This document shows positions 10,916-25,110 of a DNA stretch of 64,000 nt, piece by piece. Source of the DNA: Omphiscola glabra (lineage: Eukaryota; Mollusca; Gastropoda; Lymnaeidae); the NCBI GenBank assembly GCA_964017045.1, contig OZ024794.1, forward strand, positions 20,963,316 to 21,027,315. Reading direction: 5' to 3'. The notes beneath the pieces are model-generated. The model made no database searches. It was given only the letters and a program-made list of their open reading frames with translations, and was not told where the DNA came from. Position numbers and translations under genes: made by a program. The stretch's first letter is position 1. The number at the start of each line of letters is the position of its first letter.

Positions 10916-11142
10916 AGTGATAAATGATAATGCTGGCTTGACATGTCAAAGTTCTGGGGTGGGTTAGCGTGAATACACATTTGGTTTTGTTTTGTTGCTA
11001 TACAGCTGTTCTCTATTACATGTATTTTATTTTAATGTCAGGATTATGTCTCTTTTGCTAATATGTTTATGTACAGCGCGGTGAGCCCAGCCCTAGGCTG
11101 CGGTACCACGCTATATAAGACCACTAATAATAATAATATTAA
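10916..11142 (+). mobile_element. 3' end of a CR1/L2-like non-LTR retrotransposon (copy 3)
   Basis: Only the 3' untranslated part remains: TTCTGGGGTGG, CTATACAGCTGTTCT, GATTATGTCTCTTTT, then GTACAGCGCGGTGAGCCCAG and a CGCTATATAAGA hairpin-like end followed by an AATAATAAT tail. The same block occurs at 31640-32004 (same strand) and 17449-17926 (opposite strand), where coding sequence is also kept. The short AAT tail and severe 5' truncation are typical of CR1/L2-type elements. Confidence 0.85.
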
Positions 11143-11642
11143 TGATATCGGATACATTAAAAAAAAAAATCCTTTTTAGGAGTTCGTAGGTTTTGTTTTT
11201 TAAATGTCTTACAATGTTAATTGATAAAATACTTTTGGAATTATGTCTAGAATAAAAGTGTCTTAGCTCGAACAGTTTCTGCTACAAGGCAATGACTGCG
11301 AGTCTCTTCGCATTCAGACTTACCTCCAAGATACCAGTTACTACTATGGCTATGGTGATTCTTTGACTGAGAATCCCTGACTTGTATGTTTTTATTTCAT
11401 TACACCAGCTACATAATATAAAATTTGGGATGTATTGGGAATACCCCCCCCCCCCACACACACACACGCACACAAGATATTAATTGTGTCGTATTGACAT
11501 CTATAATAATGTCACTTGTGTGTAAGCTGCCCTTGTAGCCCTGTTCGATTCTATGGCATCTGTGCTTGTTTTCAACATAATCCACACCCATGTAAAAAAA
11601 TGTCATCCTGGAACATAAAAGGGAAAATCTGTCATGCTGATA
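11143..11642. other. Anonymous AT-rich DNA
   Basis: A C run followed by a CA microsatellite lies at about 11445-11475. No gene recognised. Confidence 0.5.
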
Positions 11643-11830
11643 CAGAGGCGTAGCTACAGTGTGTGGCGCCAGGGGACACGTTTCATTTTAAAGAGCCTCC
11701 CTTTCTTTTTTCAACTCTCAAACCAATTATTTTCATCAATAAAATAATATCAAAGCACATCTTGGCACCACTAACTAGCCTGGCACCAAGGGACATCTAT
11801 CCCCCTGCTCCTCCTTAGCTACGCCCTTTG
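11643..11830. mobile_element. hAT-like MITE with CAGAGGCGTAGCTA end and 8-bp duplication
   Basis: The left end CAGAGGCGTAGCTAC is inverted at the right end as TAGCTACGCCCTTTG with small differences. Flanking octamers TGCTGATA (11635-11642) and TACTGATA (11831-11838) match at 7 of 8 positions, supporting a hAT-type insertion. It is 188 bp long and non-coding. GGCGCCAGGGGACA near the left and TGGCACCAAGGGACATCT near the right suggest subterminal symmetry. Confidence 0.8.
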
Positions 11831-12642
11831 TACTGATATCGTAGCAAAACATGAAAGTGGAAAAGGTTACTATAACACATTTTTAGACGCCGAATTTGAT
11901 TGTCAGACTACTACAATCCATTCAGCATGTAATGTGATAGGGTGCTTCTTTTGTTCCGTTACTGAATATCACTTTTCGATCATTTAAAAAAAAAAAAACT
12001 TGATTCCGGATCTGGAGTAGGACAAATTTTTCTCGAGTTTAAATCCAACCGAAGCTATTTCAACTCCAGCACAGTGATTCCACCGAGATAATCCCACAGG
12101 AAATGATACGTGTAAATAACTATTCCCCCCCATAATGTCAACTTCTGCGGTTTACTGCGGCAGAATACGTGTCAAGTTTTCATATTCAACAAAGTCATGC
12201 CCCCGTAACAAGATTACTCGTGAGACATTGTCAGGTTTTTTTTTTTTAAAATTAACTAGCAAATACGTCTTTTTACATATTCCGAGACTTAGCATCGTAT
12301 AGAAACTAGGAGCAGTCGGGCCTGGGAGCTCCGCTATAGTGCGAACAATGTCTCCCTCCGGCTTTAATCTCTACGTCAGGGGCAGGGAATCCACGGCGAA
12401 AACTACGTGCAAATAAAGACAGGGGGTGATAACTCCGACGCCCGCTGTGCGTATAATGAAGATGTTAAAACGGGGCGTACTTACGCCCACTGGCAGCGTA
12501 GCCGTGTTAGTCCGGCTGGAAATTAATACTCAGAGTGCACCTGTGCACACTGAGTTAGGTTTAAAAAAACCAGATTTAGTGAAGTCCATTTCAATACCGT
12601 TGAATGCCTATATGCTTGACGTAGACGTAGGTGAAGTCTGAG
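11831..12642. other. Anonymous DNA
   Basis: Non-repetitive with short A, T and C tracts near 11985, 12237 and 12124. A 71-codon frame at 12426-12641 has no recognisable domain. Confidence 0.45.
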
Positions 12643-12945
12643 TGATAAGTGTTGGTTGATATGGGTTGATACATGGAGTATGGGTGACACGTCTTGGTTA
12701 ATAGGGGTTGATACATGGAGTATGGGTACTAAGTCTTGGTTGATATGGGTTGATACATGGAGTATGGGTACTAAGTCTTGGTTGATATGGGTGGATACAT
12801 GGAGTATGGGTACTAAGTCTTGGTTGATATGGGTTGATACTTTGAGTAAGCGTGATAAGTCACGGTTGATATGGGTTGATATATGGATTATGAGTGATAA
12901 GTCTGGAGTCAAAGAGATAAGCCTTGACTGATATGGGTAGATACA
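12643..12945. repeat. Minisatellite, 42-bp unit x~6-7
   Basis: Units contain TGATATGGGTTGATACATGG followed by AGTATGGGTACTAAGTCTTG, with more diverged units at both ends. Since 42 is divisible by three, both strands carry open frames with a 14-residue period (for example WVDTWSMGTKSWLI). No other sign of translation. Confidence 0.95.
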
Positions 12946-14608
12946 TTATTGTATTTTCCAAACCGACCTGTTACCATTCTGTGTCAAATAATGTCATCTG
13001 ACTTTAACTTATCAAAAAGCATCAACCAAGTCTTTAAAGAGCATGGTTTAAAGATCAATCATTTTAAGAGTCACGTGTCCAAAGAAGTACAAATAAACGA
13101 GATCATCAATAAAGCAATTCACGTAATAATCAATCCAATTTTAATTATAAATAATGTGTGCATAACCCTTCTGATGGAAGGAGCCTTCCTCTAGCCCCCC
13201 TCCCCCTTCCTCGAGCCGCCCCCCTCCCTTTCCGAAACTATCCTCGTTGGAGCCCTTTAACACAGTTAAAGTGCTTTGCTATTTCACGTGCCTACATCAC
13301 GAGGAATGACAGCGTGGCCGTAATCTCATTGGTATGTTTTTAATAAACTTTTCAATTCTGTCACTGGGGCGAGCTCCGTTTATATTGACGTGAAGCTTTT
13401 TAAAGAAGATTTTGTTTCTAAAATATGATAATTCTTTGAGAACAGGACTAAGGGGGTGGGGGTGGAAATGACGGGAGAATGGGAAAATTAATAACATTTA
13501 GAAGTGGGATAAGGACGACCCGGGAAAATGCATAGAAGCTAAAGAATGAAAAAAAAAAATTAAATTTTACAAGGCTACTTACAAATTAATGGGTAAAGTC
13601 CAAGACACGGTTTTAAGAAGTGAATAGTGTTCAACTTGGTTGGAAGAAGTAAAAAGTGTTAAATAATCATTTTAAAAAAATGAAAATTGCTTGTAGTCAA
13701 ACGGCGCAAAACGAAATAGACTTTGTGGGGCCGGGGGGGTTGAATGAATGAAGCGAAGAGGGGCAAGTCAACAAAAGACATTTTGATGGTCCATGGATGG
13801 AGAAACGAGCTGCAGTCCACACAAGTGCGGGGAGTCTGGGGGCTGGGGCTCGTACATATGTACCAAAAATAGAACCAACAAAAAACTATCATTCATCTTT
13901 CAAACACTAAACATTAGCAGGGCACAACCGATGAAGATGCCCGCATTGGTCCGTCCTTTCGATGCAGCTCTGACTGCCCGGAGGCTTCCATGGGACAGAG
14001 TCAAGCTCATTTTCCCTGATACCCAACACTAATTTAGAACAAACAGTCCTCAATGCCGACCCGATTTATTTTGATTGCTCCAAAATATGAGATTTTCTAG
14101 CTGACAAATGGTCACTTTATGGCGGACAGACCGTCCCAATCTGACCACTGTCCGGCGAATTTGACCAGCGCCACAATGGACATAATTGAAGAACGTGCAC
14201 CGGGTTTTGTCACCCCCCTGAAACTTGACACCGTCAAGTGGCCAGCGCCCAAAGAGGCCTGTTTGCTGCCTCTCTTAGCCTCCGTTAACCCCTCTTTGTC
14301 CGATGCAAGTGTCAACAAATTTTTCAATCAAATATAATAACGACGGGTCAAATTGTTGACCGGAACTAGATGAACCAGGGAAAAAAATGGAAATGGACTC
14401 TAAGAGGGTTAAGTCCTAGGGAGAGCAATCGCAAAATGTTTTATTAACGTGCTAAGAGTGGACGCCAGGTCTTAATATTCATGGGTGTGGTTTTGACGTG
14501 TCCGCCTGGTGTTGACAGGGATAAGCTGATGTGCGGAGTTCCAACGTATTAACATATGAATAATTAAAATGAAATATTTTTATCTTTTGCAATGGTGGTT
14601 ACTTTGGT
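12946..14608. other. Anonymous DNA including a non-repetitive island at 13900-14340
   Basis: No gene recognised. The island near 14100-14340 has opposing frames of 71-72 codons and moderate GC. It could be regulatory or merely unique DNA. C-rich DNA lies at 13190-13230. Confidence 0.35.
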
Positions 14609-14791
14609 AGAGCTCCCAACCTTTTAGGACTGACGGGGTGCTTTTTAGAATCGATTTATATTGGGGCGCCCCTTAGGCCTTCCACCCTATGTCTTACAAC
14701 TTTCATGAATTAAAAAGAAAAAATATATTATTTACTGAAGCGGCCCCGGAGCCCTTAGAGTTGCATAGAGCACATTTTGGGAACCACTGCG
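14609..14791. mobile_element. Decayed hAT-like MITE
   Basis: The right end TTTTGGGAACCACTG is the inverse of a CAGTGGTTCCCAA-type hAT terminus, and the left side AGAGCTCCCAACCTTTTAGG looks like its eroded partner. GGGGCGCCCC and GCGGCCCCGGAGCCC stretches inside are in keeping with this class. No target-site duplication is visible. Confidence 0.55.
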
Positions 14792-15569
14792 TTAGATTTT
14801 AGCTTAACTGGCCAAGGGAGTGTGCATGGTTAGCATCTTGGTATGTTAAACTCGTTTCCAAATACATTTCCTTTGAATAATTCTGTAAAGTATTAAGTGA
14901 ATTCTTAAAGCTGCCAGCAAAGTTCAATATCGGCTAACGACTTGACCAGTTGATCATATTAACTTAAGCCACCAATAAACTTCTATTTAGAAATAACACT
15001 TCAAGGAAATCAGATTTAGAAGCCATAAATCCAACCCGATGGTCAAATTTTAGCTTATATGTTTTTTACATTTTTTTATTTCTTTGTTTAAATTTTTTTT
15101 TTTTAAAGAAGAGACACCTTTAGACAGTTGAATTCCAACAACTTTTTTCCAATGCAGCGTAAATAAAGAAATCCCAAACAAGAAAGATTGAAATCTCCAG
15201 GTGTAAGTTTCAAGATTCCAAACAAAATTCGGCAATTAAACATTGGAGTGCTAGCGTTTTAAGTAATACTCGAACGTCAAAAAATTCCTCTCGTTAACGA
15301 GAATAGCCGAAATGAAAGTGTAGAAAAAGCGATACCGTTGAGATCTCCTTCAGAGCGTGGTGCACGCTGGGAAACATAACCCAGAGGAAATGAATGTTTC
15401 CATAATCGACATTTTAACCACACCAGTTTATTTTTCAAGCGGGCAACAGTGCAAATAAAGGGGAGAACGTGAACAAATCGGTACCAAATAGGCCCGTTTA
15501 TAGAGATAATTTGGGCCCATTGATCATATCTCACTAGGAAGGGTATGGAATATCCTCTTAAACACCGTC
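14792..15569. other. Anonymous DNA
   Basis: AT-rich to about 15240, then moderate GC. A minus-strand frame at 15277-15603 (108 codons) has no recognised domain. Confidence 0.4.
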
Positions 15570-15996
15570 CGTGGCTCGTACCGGCACGGATACCCGCTTC
15601 CAATACGTGGTGCTACAATGGAGACAGGATGGCTCTATCCAGCTCGTCATTACTAGCAAATTAGCCCCGTTTAAGTTCGGGATAAGCCCGAGCTCGGGTG
15701 CCGGAATCACGGAGCTGCACCCACAGAACACGGCTGCCTGTAAATGGGCCTGTGTTGTTGCTGATTCCCTCGGAACGGTTTCAAGACGAGATAAAGGACT
15801 TGAAAGCCGTCCTGTAAAAGTCAGCCCGAGTTCCAGTGTCTGTTTGCTAAAGGTAAACGGGAGACTACCGCAAGAGAGGCCAGGGGAATACGAGCGTGTG
15901 AAACATCGCACCTTCGGCGAGAAAGGCCACGTTTTTTATAATTTTTGTTTTGAGTTTCCTTCATTCCAAGCTACCGATTTAGGCCAGATTTCCTGA
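15570..15996. other. Unique GC-richer island with open frames on both strands
   Basis: This ~430-bp segment is non-repetitive and distinctly GC-richer than its surroundings. The plus strand is open for 141 codons (15571-15996) and the minus strand for 117 (15558-15911). Neither protein has a domain I recognise and no clean splice context is obvious. Candidates are a conserved non-coding element, an isolated exon or a decayed gene; I cannot choose between them. Confidence 0.35.
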
Positions 15997-16000
15997 CGTA

Positions 16001-16200
16001 AGGATATAGGTGCAAGTTTGTCAGGATAGAGGTACAAGTTTGTCAGGATAGAGGTGCATGTTTGTCAGGTTAGAGGAGCAAGTTTGTCAGGTAAGATGCA
16101 CAGTATTGTCAGGTAAAAGGTGCAAGTTTGTCAAGTTAGATGTACAGTATTGTCAGGTAAGAGGTGTAATATGGTCAGGCTAGAGGAGCAAGTAAGTCAG
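16001..16200. repeat. Minisatellite, ~22-bp unit x~9
   Basis: Imperfect units of the type AGGTGCAAGTTTGTCAGG plus four bases, with variants (GATGCACAGTATTGTCAGG, GAGGAGCAAG). Confidence 0.9.
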
Positions 16201-16310
16201 TGTCCACAATTTACATCATATGCCAAGTAATTAATTTACCAGGCCCAATGTACGTAACATATCGTGTACTTCATCTACAATGCACATCACATACGACCCT
16301 AATCCATGTG

Positions 16311-16915
16311 GTTCCCGATCCCGGTGGCTTCCTGATGCCGTTGGGATCCCGATATCGGTGGGTTCCTAATCCCGGTGTGACAAGGATCCCGGTGGTATAT
16401 CGATTCCTTTGGATCCCAAACAAAGTGGGACCACATTTCCTGCTGGTATTCCGATCCCATCAGTATCCCGATCCCGTCGGTATTCCGATCCCTTTAGCTT
16501 CCCGATCCCAGTGGATTCCGATATCGGTGGAATCCCGTTGCTTTGTCTGATCCCGATACAGTTGAGATCCCGATGAAATCCCTTTTCCCGGTGGGATCCC
16601 TGTCGCGTCGGTATTCTGATCCCGTTGGGATAACGATCCGGGTGAGATAAAATCCATTAGGATCCATATCCAATTGGGATCTCTTTTCCCGGTCGGATCC
16701 CGATTACGTCGGTATTCCGATCCCTTTAGGTTCCCGAACCAGGGAAATCCATTACCCTTGGGATCCCGTTTTCATGTGGGAGTCTGATTCCATTAGGATC
16801 TCGCTCTCTGTGGGATCCCATTTCCCGTTGGGATCCCGTTTTCCGATGAAATCGCGTTACCCGTGGGTTCCAGTTTACCAGTTGAATTCCTTTCAACTTA
16901 AGTTTCCTTTTCCTC
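16311..16915. repeat. Highly degenerate ~20-bp minisatellite rich in GATCCC
   Basis: Some 30 irregular units combine TGGGATCCCGATCCCG, TCGGTATTCCGATCCC and GTTGGGATCCCGTTTTCCCG. GGATCC/GGGATCCC palindromes recur throughout. Divergence between units indicates an old array. Confidence 0.85.
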
Positions 16916-17382
16916 GGTGTGGATCATGATGGGGTTTTGTGCACGGTAGAATTATAAAGGGTATGTTTGGAGAAAATCACAAAGCATGGAAATGAATAGA
17001 ACTAAAATAACATTTCAGTAATCTTTGATTCAACTTACAAGAAAATAGAACTTTCTGAAACAGTCTAGAATAAATTTCATGTCCTACTCTAAACGTTTCA
17101 AAAAAGAACTTTCTACGTAATTATTTTTTCGAATAAAAAGAACTATACAATTCGTGGATTTGTTTGTTTGTTCCCAAAGTCTTTTACATGGATAGATGGA
17201 TGTTTTTGTCAAAACGTGGAAAATATATCCATCATTACACGGGATGAACTCTTGGGCTGTTTTGAACTTTTTATAACATTCTGTTTGGGTCCGGTGTTTT
17301 ATTTTTTTACATGGCGTGTTAATTAAAAGGCTGTAGAAGGTTTTTTTCTTCCAAATGCCGGGTATATTACCTAGTATTTATA
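16916..17382. other. Anonymous AT-rich DNA
   Basis: No gene or recognisable repeat. Confidence 0.5.
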
Positions 17383-18530
17383 TTTATATATAACTATATC
17401 TAATCTAAATCTATATCTAATATATATCTAATCTATATCTAATCTATATTATTATTATAATTAGTTGTCTTATATAGCGCGGTACCCCAGCCTAGGGCTG
17501 GGCTCACCGCGCTGTACATAAAAATATTAGAAAAAGAGACATAATCGTGACAATAAAATAAAATGCATGTGTGTAATGAAGAACAGATGTACAAAGACAA
17601 AACAAAAACTAATGTTTATTCACCCCATCCACCCCAGAACTTTTACATGACAAGCCATGGACGGCGGTCAGCAGCATCGTTTATCGGTCAGATGTGGGAA
17701 ATCAGTCGGGGTAGTAGAGTTTAAAGAGATGTGTTTTTAGTGCAGTTTTGAAGGCTGTGATGTTTGATATATTGCGAATGTGTAGTGGAAGAGAATTCCA
17801 TTGTTTTGGGGCACAGTAAGAGAAAGATCGCTCACCGTTTGTTTTTGTGCGAGTCTTGGGGACAGAAAGAATACGCCTGTCTGCGGATGAGCGAAGCTGT
17901 CGAAGGGGTGAATAGACAGAAAGAAGTTTTATATCTAATCTATATCTAATCTATATCTAATCTAATCTATATCTAATCTAATCTATATCTAATCTATATC
18001 TAATCTATATCTAATCTATATCTAATCTATATCTAATCTATATCTAATCTATATCTAATCTATATCTAATCTATATCTAATCTATATCTAATCTATATCT
18101 AATCTATATCTAATCTATATCTAATCTATATCTAATCTATATCTAATCTATATCTAATCTATATCTAATCTATATCTAATCTATATCTAATCTAATCTAT
18201 ATCTAATCTATATCTAATCTATATCTAATCTATATCTAATCTATATCGAATCTATATCTAATCTATATCTAATCTATATCTAATCTATATCTAATCTATA
18301 TCTAATCTATATCTAATATATATCTAATATATAATCTACATCTAATCTATATCTAATCTATATCTAATCTATATCTAATCTATATCTAATCTATATCTAA
18401 TCTATATCTAATCTATAGCTAATCTTTATCTAATCTATATCTAATCTATATCTAATCTATATCTAATCTACATCTAATTATATCAATCTATATCTAATCT
18501 ATATCTAATCTATATCTAATATATATATAT
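17383..18530. repeat. Satellite-like array, 11-bp unit CTATATCTAAT, split by a LINE
   Basis: The 11-bp unit CTATATCTAAT occurs at 17383-17448 and again for about 600 bp at 17930-18530, with occasional shortened units (CTAATCTAATCTAT) and point variants (ATCGAAT, ATAGCTAAT). The intervening 17449-17926 is a LINE 3' fragment, so the array is interrupted by an insertion. Confidence 0.95.
17449..17926 (-). mobile_element. 3' end of a CR1/L2-like non-LTR retrotransposon (copy 1)
   Basis: On the minus strand this reads through the reverse-transcriptase C-terminus: SPLRQLRSSADRRILSVPKT, then GERSFSYCAPKQWNSLPLHI, then FKTALKTHLFKLYYPD and a stop, in the style of CR1/L2/Jockey-like proteins. The 3' untranslated region follows with GTACAGCGCGGTGAGCCCAG and an AATAATAATAA-type tail. 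The 5' part (endonuclease and most of the RT) is missing. It lies inside the CTATATCTAAT array. The visible C-terminal frame is intact, implying a relatively recent insertion. Confidence 0.9.
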
Positions 18531-18800
<270 letters not shown>

Positions 18801-21290
18801 TATAAACAACTTTAAAAAACAACATAATTAATAAATATATAATGACTTTTATAAACAACTAATGTCTTCTTTACATAATTATGTTATTCATATAAGATTT
18901 ATAAAAATGACCAGTTTTGATAACCGATACATATAATTTATGCATATTATGCATACCTTTCTATATAACATTTTTTTGTTTCCTTTTTAAATCTGGTAAA
19001 ACTTGGAAATGTTTAGAAATATACGTATTTTTTTCGAATCAGAATGTATAATTATGTTTGCAATCCTTTTTTGTGATGGAAACCTTTTTTGAAAGGAATT
19101 TTTAAAATTTAAAATAAATCTTTGTTGTAGATTCAATTATGCATTAAGTATTTAACACCCCCCCCCCCCCCCCCACCACCCCAAACCAAAAAATGTAAAT
19201 TTAAAAAACACATTACTATCCAGAAATATAAAATATATTATTTGTAACACATATCCGTTCAAGCAGAGGCGTCGCTTGGCTTTTTGTAGGCCCCTGAAAC
19301 TTTACGGTGATGTCCTTCACCCACCTTGCATTCAAAGTTGATTCTTAAAAAGTATCCACAGCAAAACTTTAAGCCCTTAACATATCCGAGGCCCCCGGCG
19401 GGGCCCATACGATGTCTCTGAGGTTAAGTGACACTTAAAATCTTAACTAGCATCTCGCCCATTCGCTCTCCAAATAAGTGTAGAATGAGTGCTAAAATGC
19501 ATTGTTGCATTTATAGTTTAGCGTAAAAAAATAATTAAGAAGACTATAAAGATTTAAGGGGCGACACTAAGCTCGGCAGTATCTATCGGCAAAAAACATA
19601 CCGCTAAGGGACACAAACTGGAATGAACTTAGTTCATGTTGGGCTGGAGGAAGATTTATTGATGTCCCTGTTATTATGGCTATAATTGGGTGCTCCCTCA
19701 AACATTATCTGAAAGAAAAACTAAATTCAAATATGCATCGAAATGCATCCCTGCATTTTGAATTTTTTTTTTCATCGTAGCGACCCCTGCCCCCGCTCGA
19801 GACTCTTCGGCATCCTCACTTCTGCTACCCCTTATTTGACGTTTACCATTGTGATATCTCAGCTTCTACTAAATGATTATCTTGGGGCGCACGACAACAG
19901 GAATGAATTTAATTTATGTATGGCCCTGGGTGCCATAATGCTTCCCCCTTCGTTTTAAAATTTATTGGCCCTTGTCTGCCCACACAGGACAACGCAATGG
20001 GGGTTTTGTTACCCGGGTAAAGCCGAGGGAGTCCGGTTGCCGAAGTCACCACAGGCTTGTCAACCGGAGCCCCGGGAAGCTTTCCCCTGATCTAATCTAA
20101 TCTACTTAAGAAAATCGGCAAACTATCAAACCGAAGCTCATGAAGTCTTCCCCAGCGCACTCCCATCACTCCCAACCGGCATTCAACCACTCCCCCCAGT
20201 GGTTCTCTATTCCAGTCAGGCGAGTGAGGTGGCACCCTGATCAACTAGTCTAATAAAAACCTTCAAATTATATATACTCCAAAATGCACTTCTTGCTTTT
20301 TAAATAATCCCAAATTTGGCACTGATATCCAATTTTGGTGCTGATATATACACTGCCCTCCTAGAGTTAGTGCCACGCATAATGACTAATCCATTACCTA
20401 ACGTCACATAATAACTAACCCATAATTAAGCCCATTAATCGCTGATTCACTATAGCCATGAAATCTCAGCATCGGCCCAAAGAGAGATTTCTTCTAGGCG
20501 TGGGGTAATGCAAAGAACAATAAATTAATCTAATTCTAATGATTAATCAGAATTAATCTTGTTACCGTTGCGCCAGAGCAAACACTGCCACGCGTGATAT
20601 TTAACCTTTATAACTGGATGATCGTTTTAAAGTTTAGATCTATTTTAATATTTTTTTAAAAATTATTTTAAATTCTCCAAAATCAATTTTAAAAAAGTTA
20701 TATATGAAAATGAATGATATTAAAGAAAAAGCCCACAAGGCTGACTGATTTAGCGTTTGACGCACCTTGTTCTTTCCTGATAATCCACATATACATTTTC
20801 ATTTTTTCACAAGAGCCCCCCCCCCCCCCCCCCAAAAAAAAATATTTCAAATCGTTCAAACATTTCATGTGTGTTTAGAATGTATTCCTTCCATGGATCC
20901 GCGTCTGAGCCAAAACCTTACATGAAAACAAAACTGGTCTCCGGCATCACACTATAATCAATCGCAGCCAATCACATTTTAACACATTTCTATCTGCTAA
21001 GATGTCTTCAGTGAAGCCCAAATATCCCATAAATCTGGCTAAAACAATCTCCAATCGTCCAGGCTTGGGCACGAACGGTCAACTTTTAATTGTGCTTTAA
21101 CGCTGGCCTTTATTGACCTTCAGCCTCGGAGAGTCCTGAAATAATTTACGGCTAATTTTGTGAAAATACGGGCCTTAATTTTCTCGTAACACCGGGTAAG
21201 GGAGGGGGGAATCTTTGCGTGACTTTGTGAGACTTGGTGTGATTTGGCGTGAATTTGTGAGACTTGGCGTCATTGCAGTAAGGGTATAAT
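18801..21290. other. Anonymous DNA with MITE fragments
   Basis: A C run lies at about 19157-19174. At 19265-19400 CAGAGGCGTCGCTTGGC and GAGGCCCCCGGCGGGGCCC suggest a decayed MITE of the CAGNGGCGTAGC type. CAGTGGTTCTCTATTCCAG at 20197 is a lone hAT-like terminus. A C16-A10 compound tract lies near 20818-20842. No gene recognised. Confidence 0.45.
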
Positions 21291-21453
21291 ACACCAGGAA
21301 GGAGTTGAAGTTGTCTTCTTCGCCAGTGAGAGTACACAGTAAAGAGATGAGATTGTCATCTACGCCAGTGAGAGTACACACCAGGAAGAAGTTGAGGTTG
21401 TCATCTATGCCAGTGAGAGAACAAATCAGTAAGGAGTTGGGGTTGTCATCTAT
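21291..21453. repeat. Minisatellite, ~43-45-bp unit x~3.5
   Basis: Units share GTTGTCATCTATGCCAGTGA followed by GAGTACACACCAGGAAG and GAGTTG. Both strands are open across it. Short GACTTGGCGTGA/GACTTTGTGA repeats lie just left (21215-21272). Confidence 0.85.
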
Positions 21454-23124
21454 GCTGCAGTCATGTCGAAAAACAACACTGCTGTTACGAACCATCATAT
21501 GTTGTTTGTTTGTTTTTTTTTTGAAATTGTATCTTTTTTAATCTTGGCTCGTTATATGAAAAATATGTAACAAAGAATTGGACAAAAATGTAAATTCAAA
21601 GAAAAACGTCACCAAAGCTGGTGATACCAACACTATTCAAGTTAATTATATTATTAAACTTTCGTAAAAATTCAAAATACAAAATAGACAGAAATAAAAT
21701 TATATACCACCTTACATCACATCAAGTGAAATGGTAAAATCCTCGGCAGATACAAATACTGAATACACACACAAAAAGATTACAATCTTGTAAGTATATT
21801 AGGTCTCGTATATATGTGTCTAGGAAATATAGAACACAAATCTCCATCTCCTTAGGAAAGCATCCGTCTTACATATATAAGGAGTAAGCTAGGACCATCC
21901 AGAAAAGAAATTCGAGAAATTGCGACACCTGATAGCATTTTTGAGAACAAATAGAACATATTCGAAAGTAAACAACCTTTTCCTAATCAAAGGAGGGGTG
22001 GGTAAAAAGGATTGGAGCTACACGTTTAATCGGTGGCGTCAATATAAAAAAGGGGGTGGTGGTGGTGGACCCTTTAGCTCTACGTTGAAGTGAAATTAGG
22101 CCAGCACATAGCCTAAACTATAACTATGAACGTATATATTATATAGAAAGGAGATATATTTACATTACGCATTTTAGCTTTAAAAATCTTATATAATAAA
22201 GTTAGCCCAACCCACTGCTGTTGAAGTCAGATGATTATATGATTATGTTTCTTGCTATTTTGGAATAGGAATTTTTGAATTGATTTCCAAAAAGAATATA
22301 GAAATATTTCTGATTTGCACTGAATACGACACAGTAATCCAAACTAGTTAAAAAAACTGTTGAAATCGATAAACCCACGGCCCTTAATGGATTTTAATCA
22401 ATCATTTTATATATTACATTTTATTATCTGTTGCGGTCTTACAAAACGCAATGAAATTTTTTTTTATATACAAAATCATGAATCAGCCTTGCCATGACGA
22501 GTTCCCCGCCCCAGTCAGATCAATTAATATACCATGGGGGCCGCCATCTTGGTGTCCGTAAAAGCGAAAGTATGATTCCATTCTTCCGGTTTCTATATCT
22601 GTATTGTAAATAAATTGGTTGAGTTTAGCCAATGTGAAGTCAAGTTGCGTTTTGAATTCCCGATTATAAAAATACTAAAACAGACATTTTAGAGTTCACA
22701 CTAAGAGAATTTTTAATATTGTTTTTTGTGGTTTCGTTTAAATTTAATTTATTTTATGTTATGCAAGAAAATTTCCAGGTCCTAGGATCTTAATTTTTTT
22801 TTTTTTTTAAATAAAAAGACGTCCAAAAATAAGCTTTTTAACGCGAAAACAAAGTGTCACCTATCGAAAGAGTTCGATATGTAAGTGTAGTAGGCTGTTG
22901 GCTTGCGGGGGTGTATCATTAAAATGTATGTGTTATGCTACTGTAGTGTTTAAGTTGTTGTTTTACCTGTAATAAATGTTTCTAAAGAACATCAGCTGTC
23001 AATGTCAGAAAGGATGAAAATCTACGTAGAGTTATTTTAAAATTGGTCTTAAGAAATCAGTCCAACTCTCATCCGGGTTATTGCATGGCAATAATTGAAA
23101 TACTGAGACTACTGTTGGTCACGG
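21454..23124. other. Anonymous AT-rich DNA
   Basis: No gene or clear repeat. A short GGTGGTGGTGG tract lies near 22055. Confidence 0.5.
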
Positions 23125-23238
23125 TTATATATAAAAGTGCTTATATATTAAAGTGCTTATATATTAAAGTGCTATATATTAAAGTGCTTATATATTAAAG
23201 TGCTTATATATTAATAATTAAAGTGCTTGTATATTGAC
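23125..23238. repeat. Minisatellite, 18-bp unit x~6
   Basis: Tandem TTATATATTAAAGTGC-type units with one shortened and one lengthened copy. Confidence 0.9.
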
Positions 23239-24895
<1,657 letters not shown>

Positions 24896-25110
24896 TATGT
24901 CTCTCTTTTTCTCTTTATATATCTCTTTTCCTCCCTTTCTCTCTCCCCTCCTCTCCCTTTTTCTCTCTCCCTCCTCTACCTTTCTCACTCTCTCTCCCTC
25001 TATCACTCTTTTTCTCTTCTCTCTCTATATATATATATCTCTATATCTCTATTTATCTTTCTCAATATCTTGTCTCCATTTCACTCTCTCTCTCTCAGTC
25101 TCTATTCCCA
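24896..25110. repeat. CT-rich low-complexity tract
   Basis: Irregular CTCT/CCTC/TTTCTC polypyrimidine follows the CTAT array directly, with a small TATATATAT patch near 25028. Confidence 0.95.
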
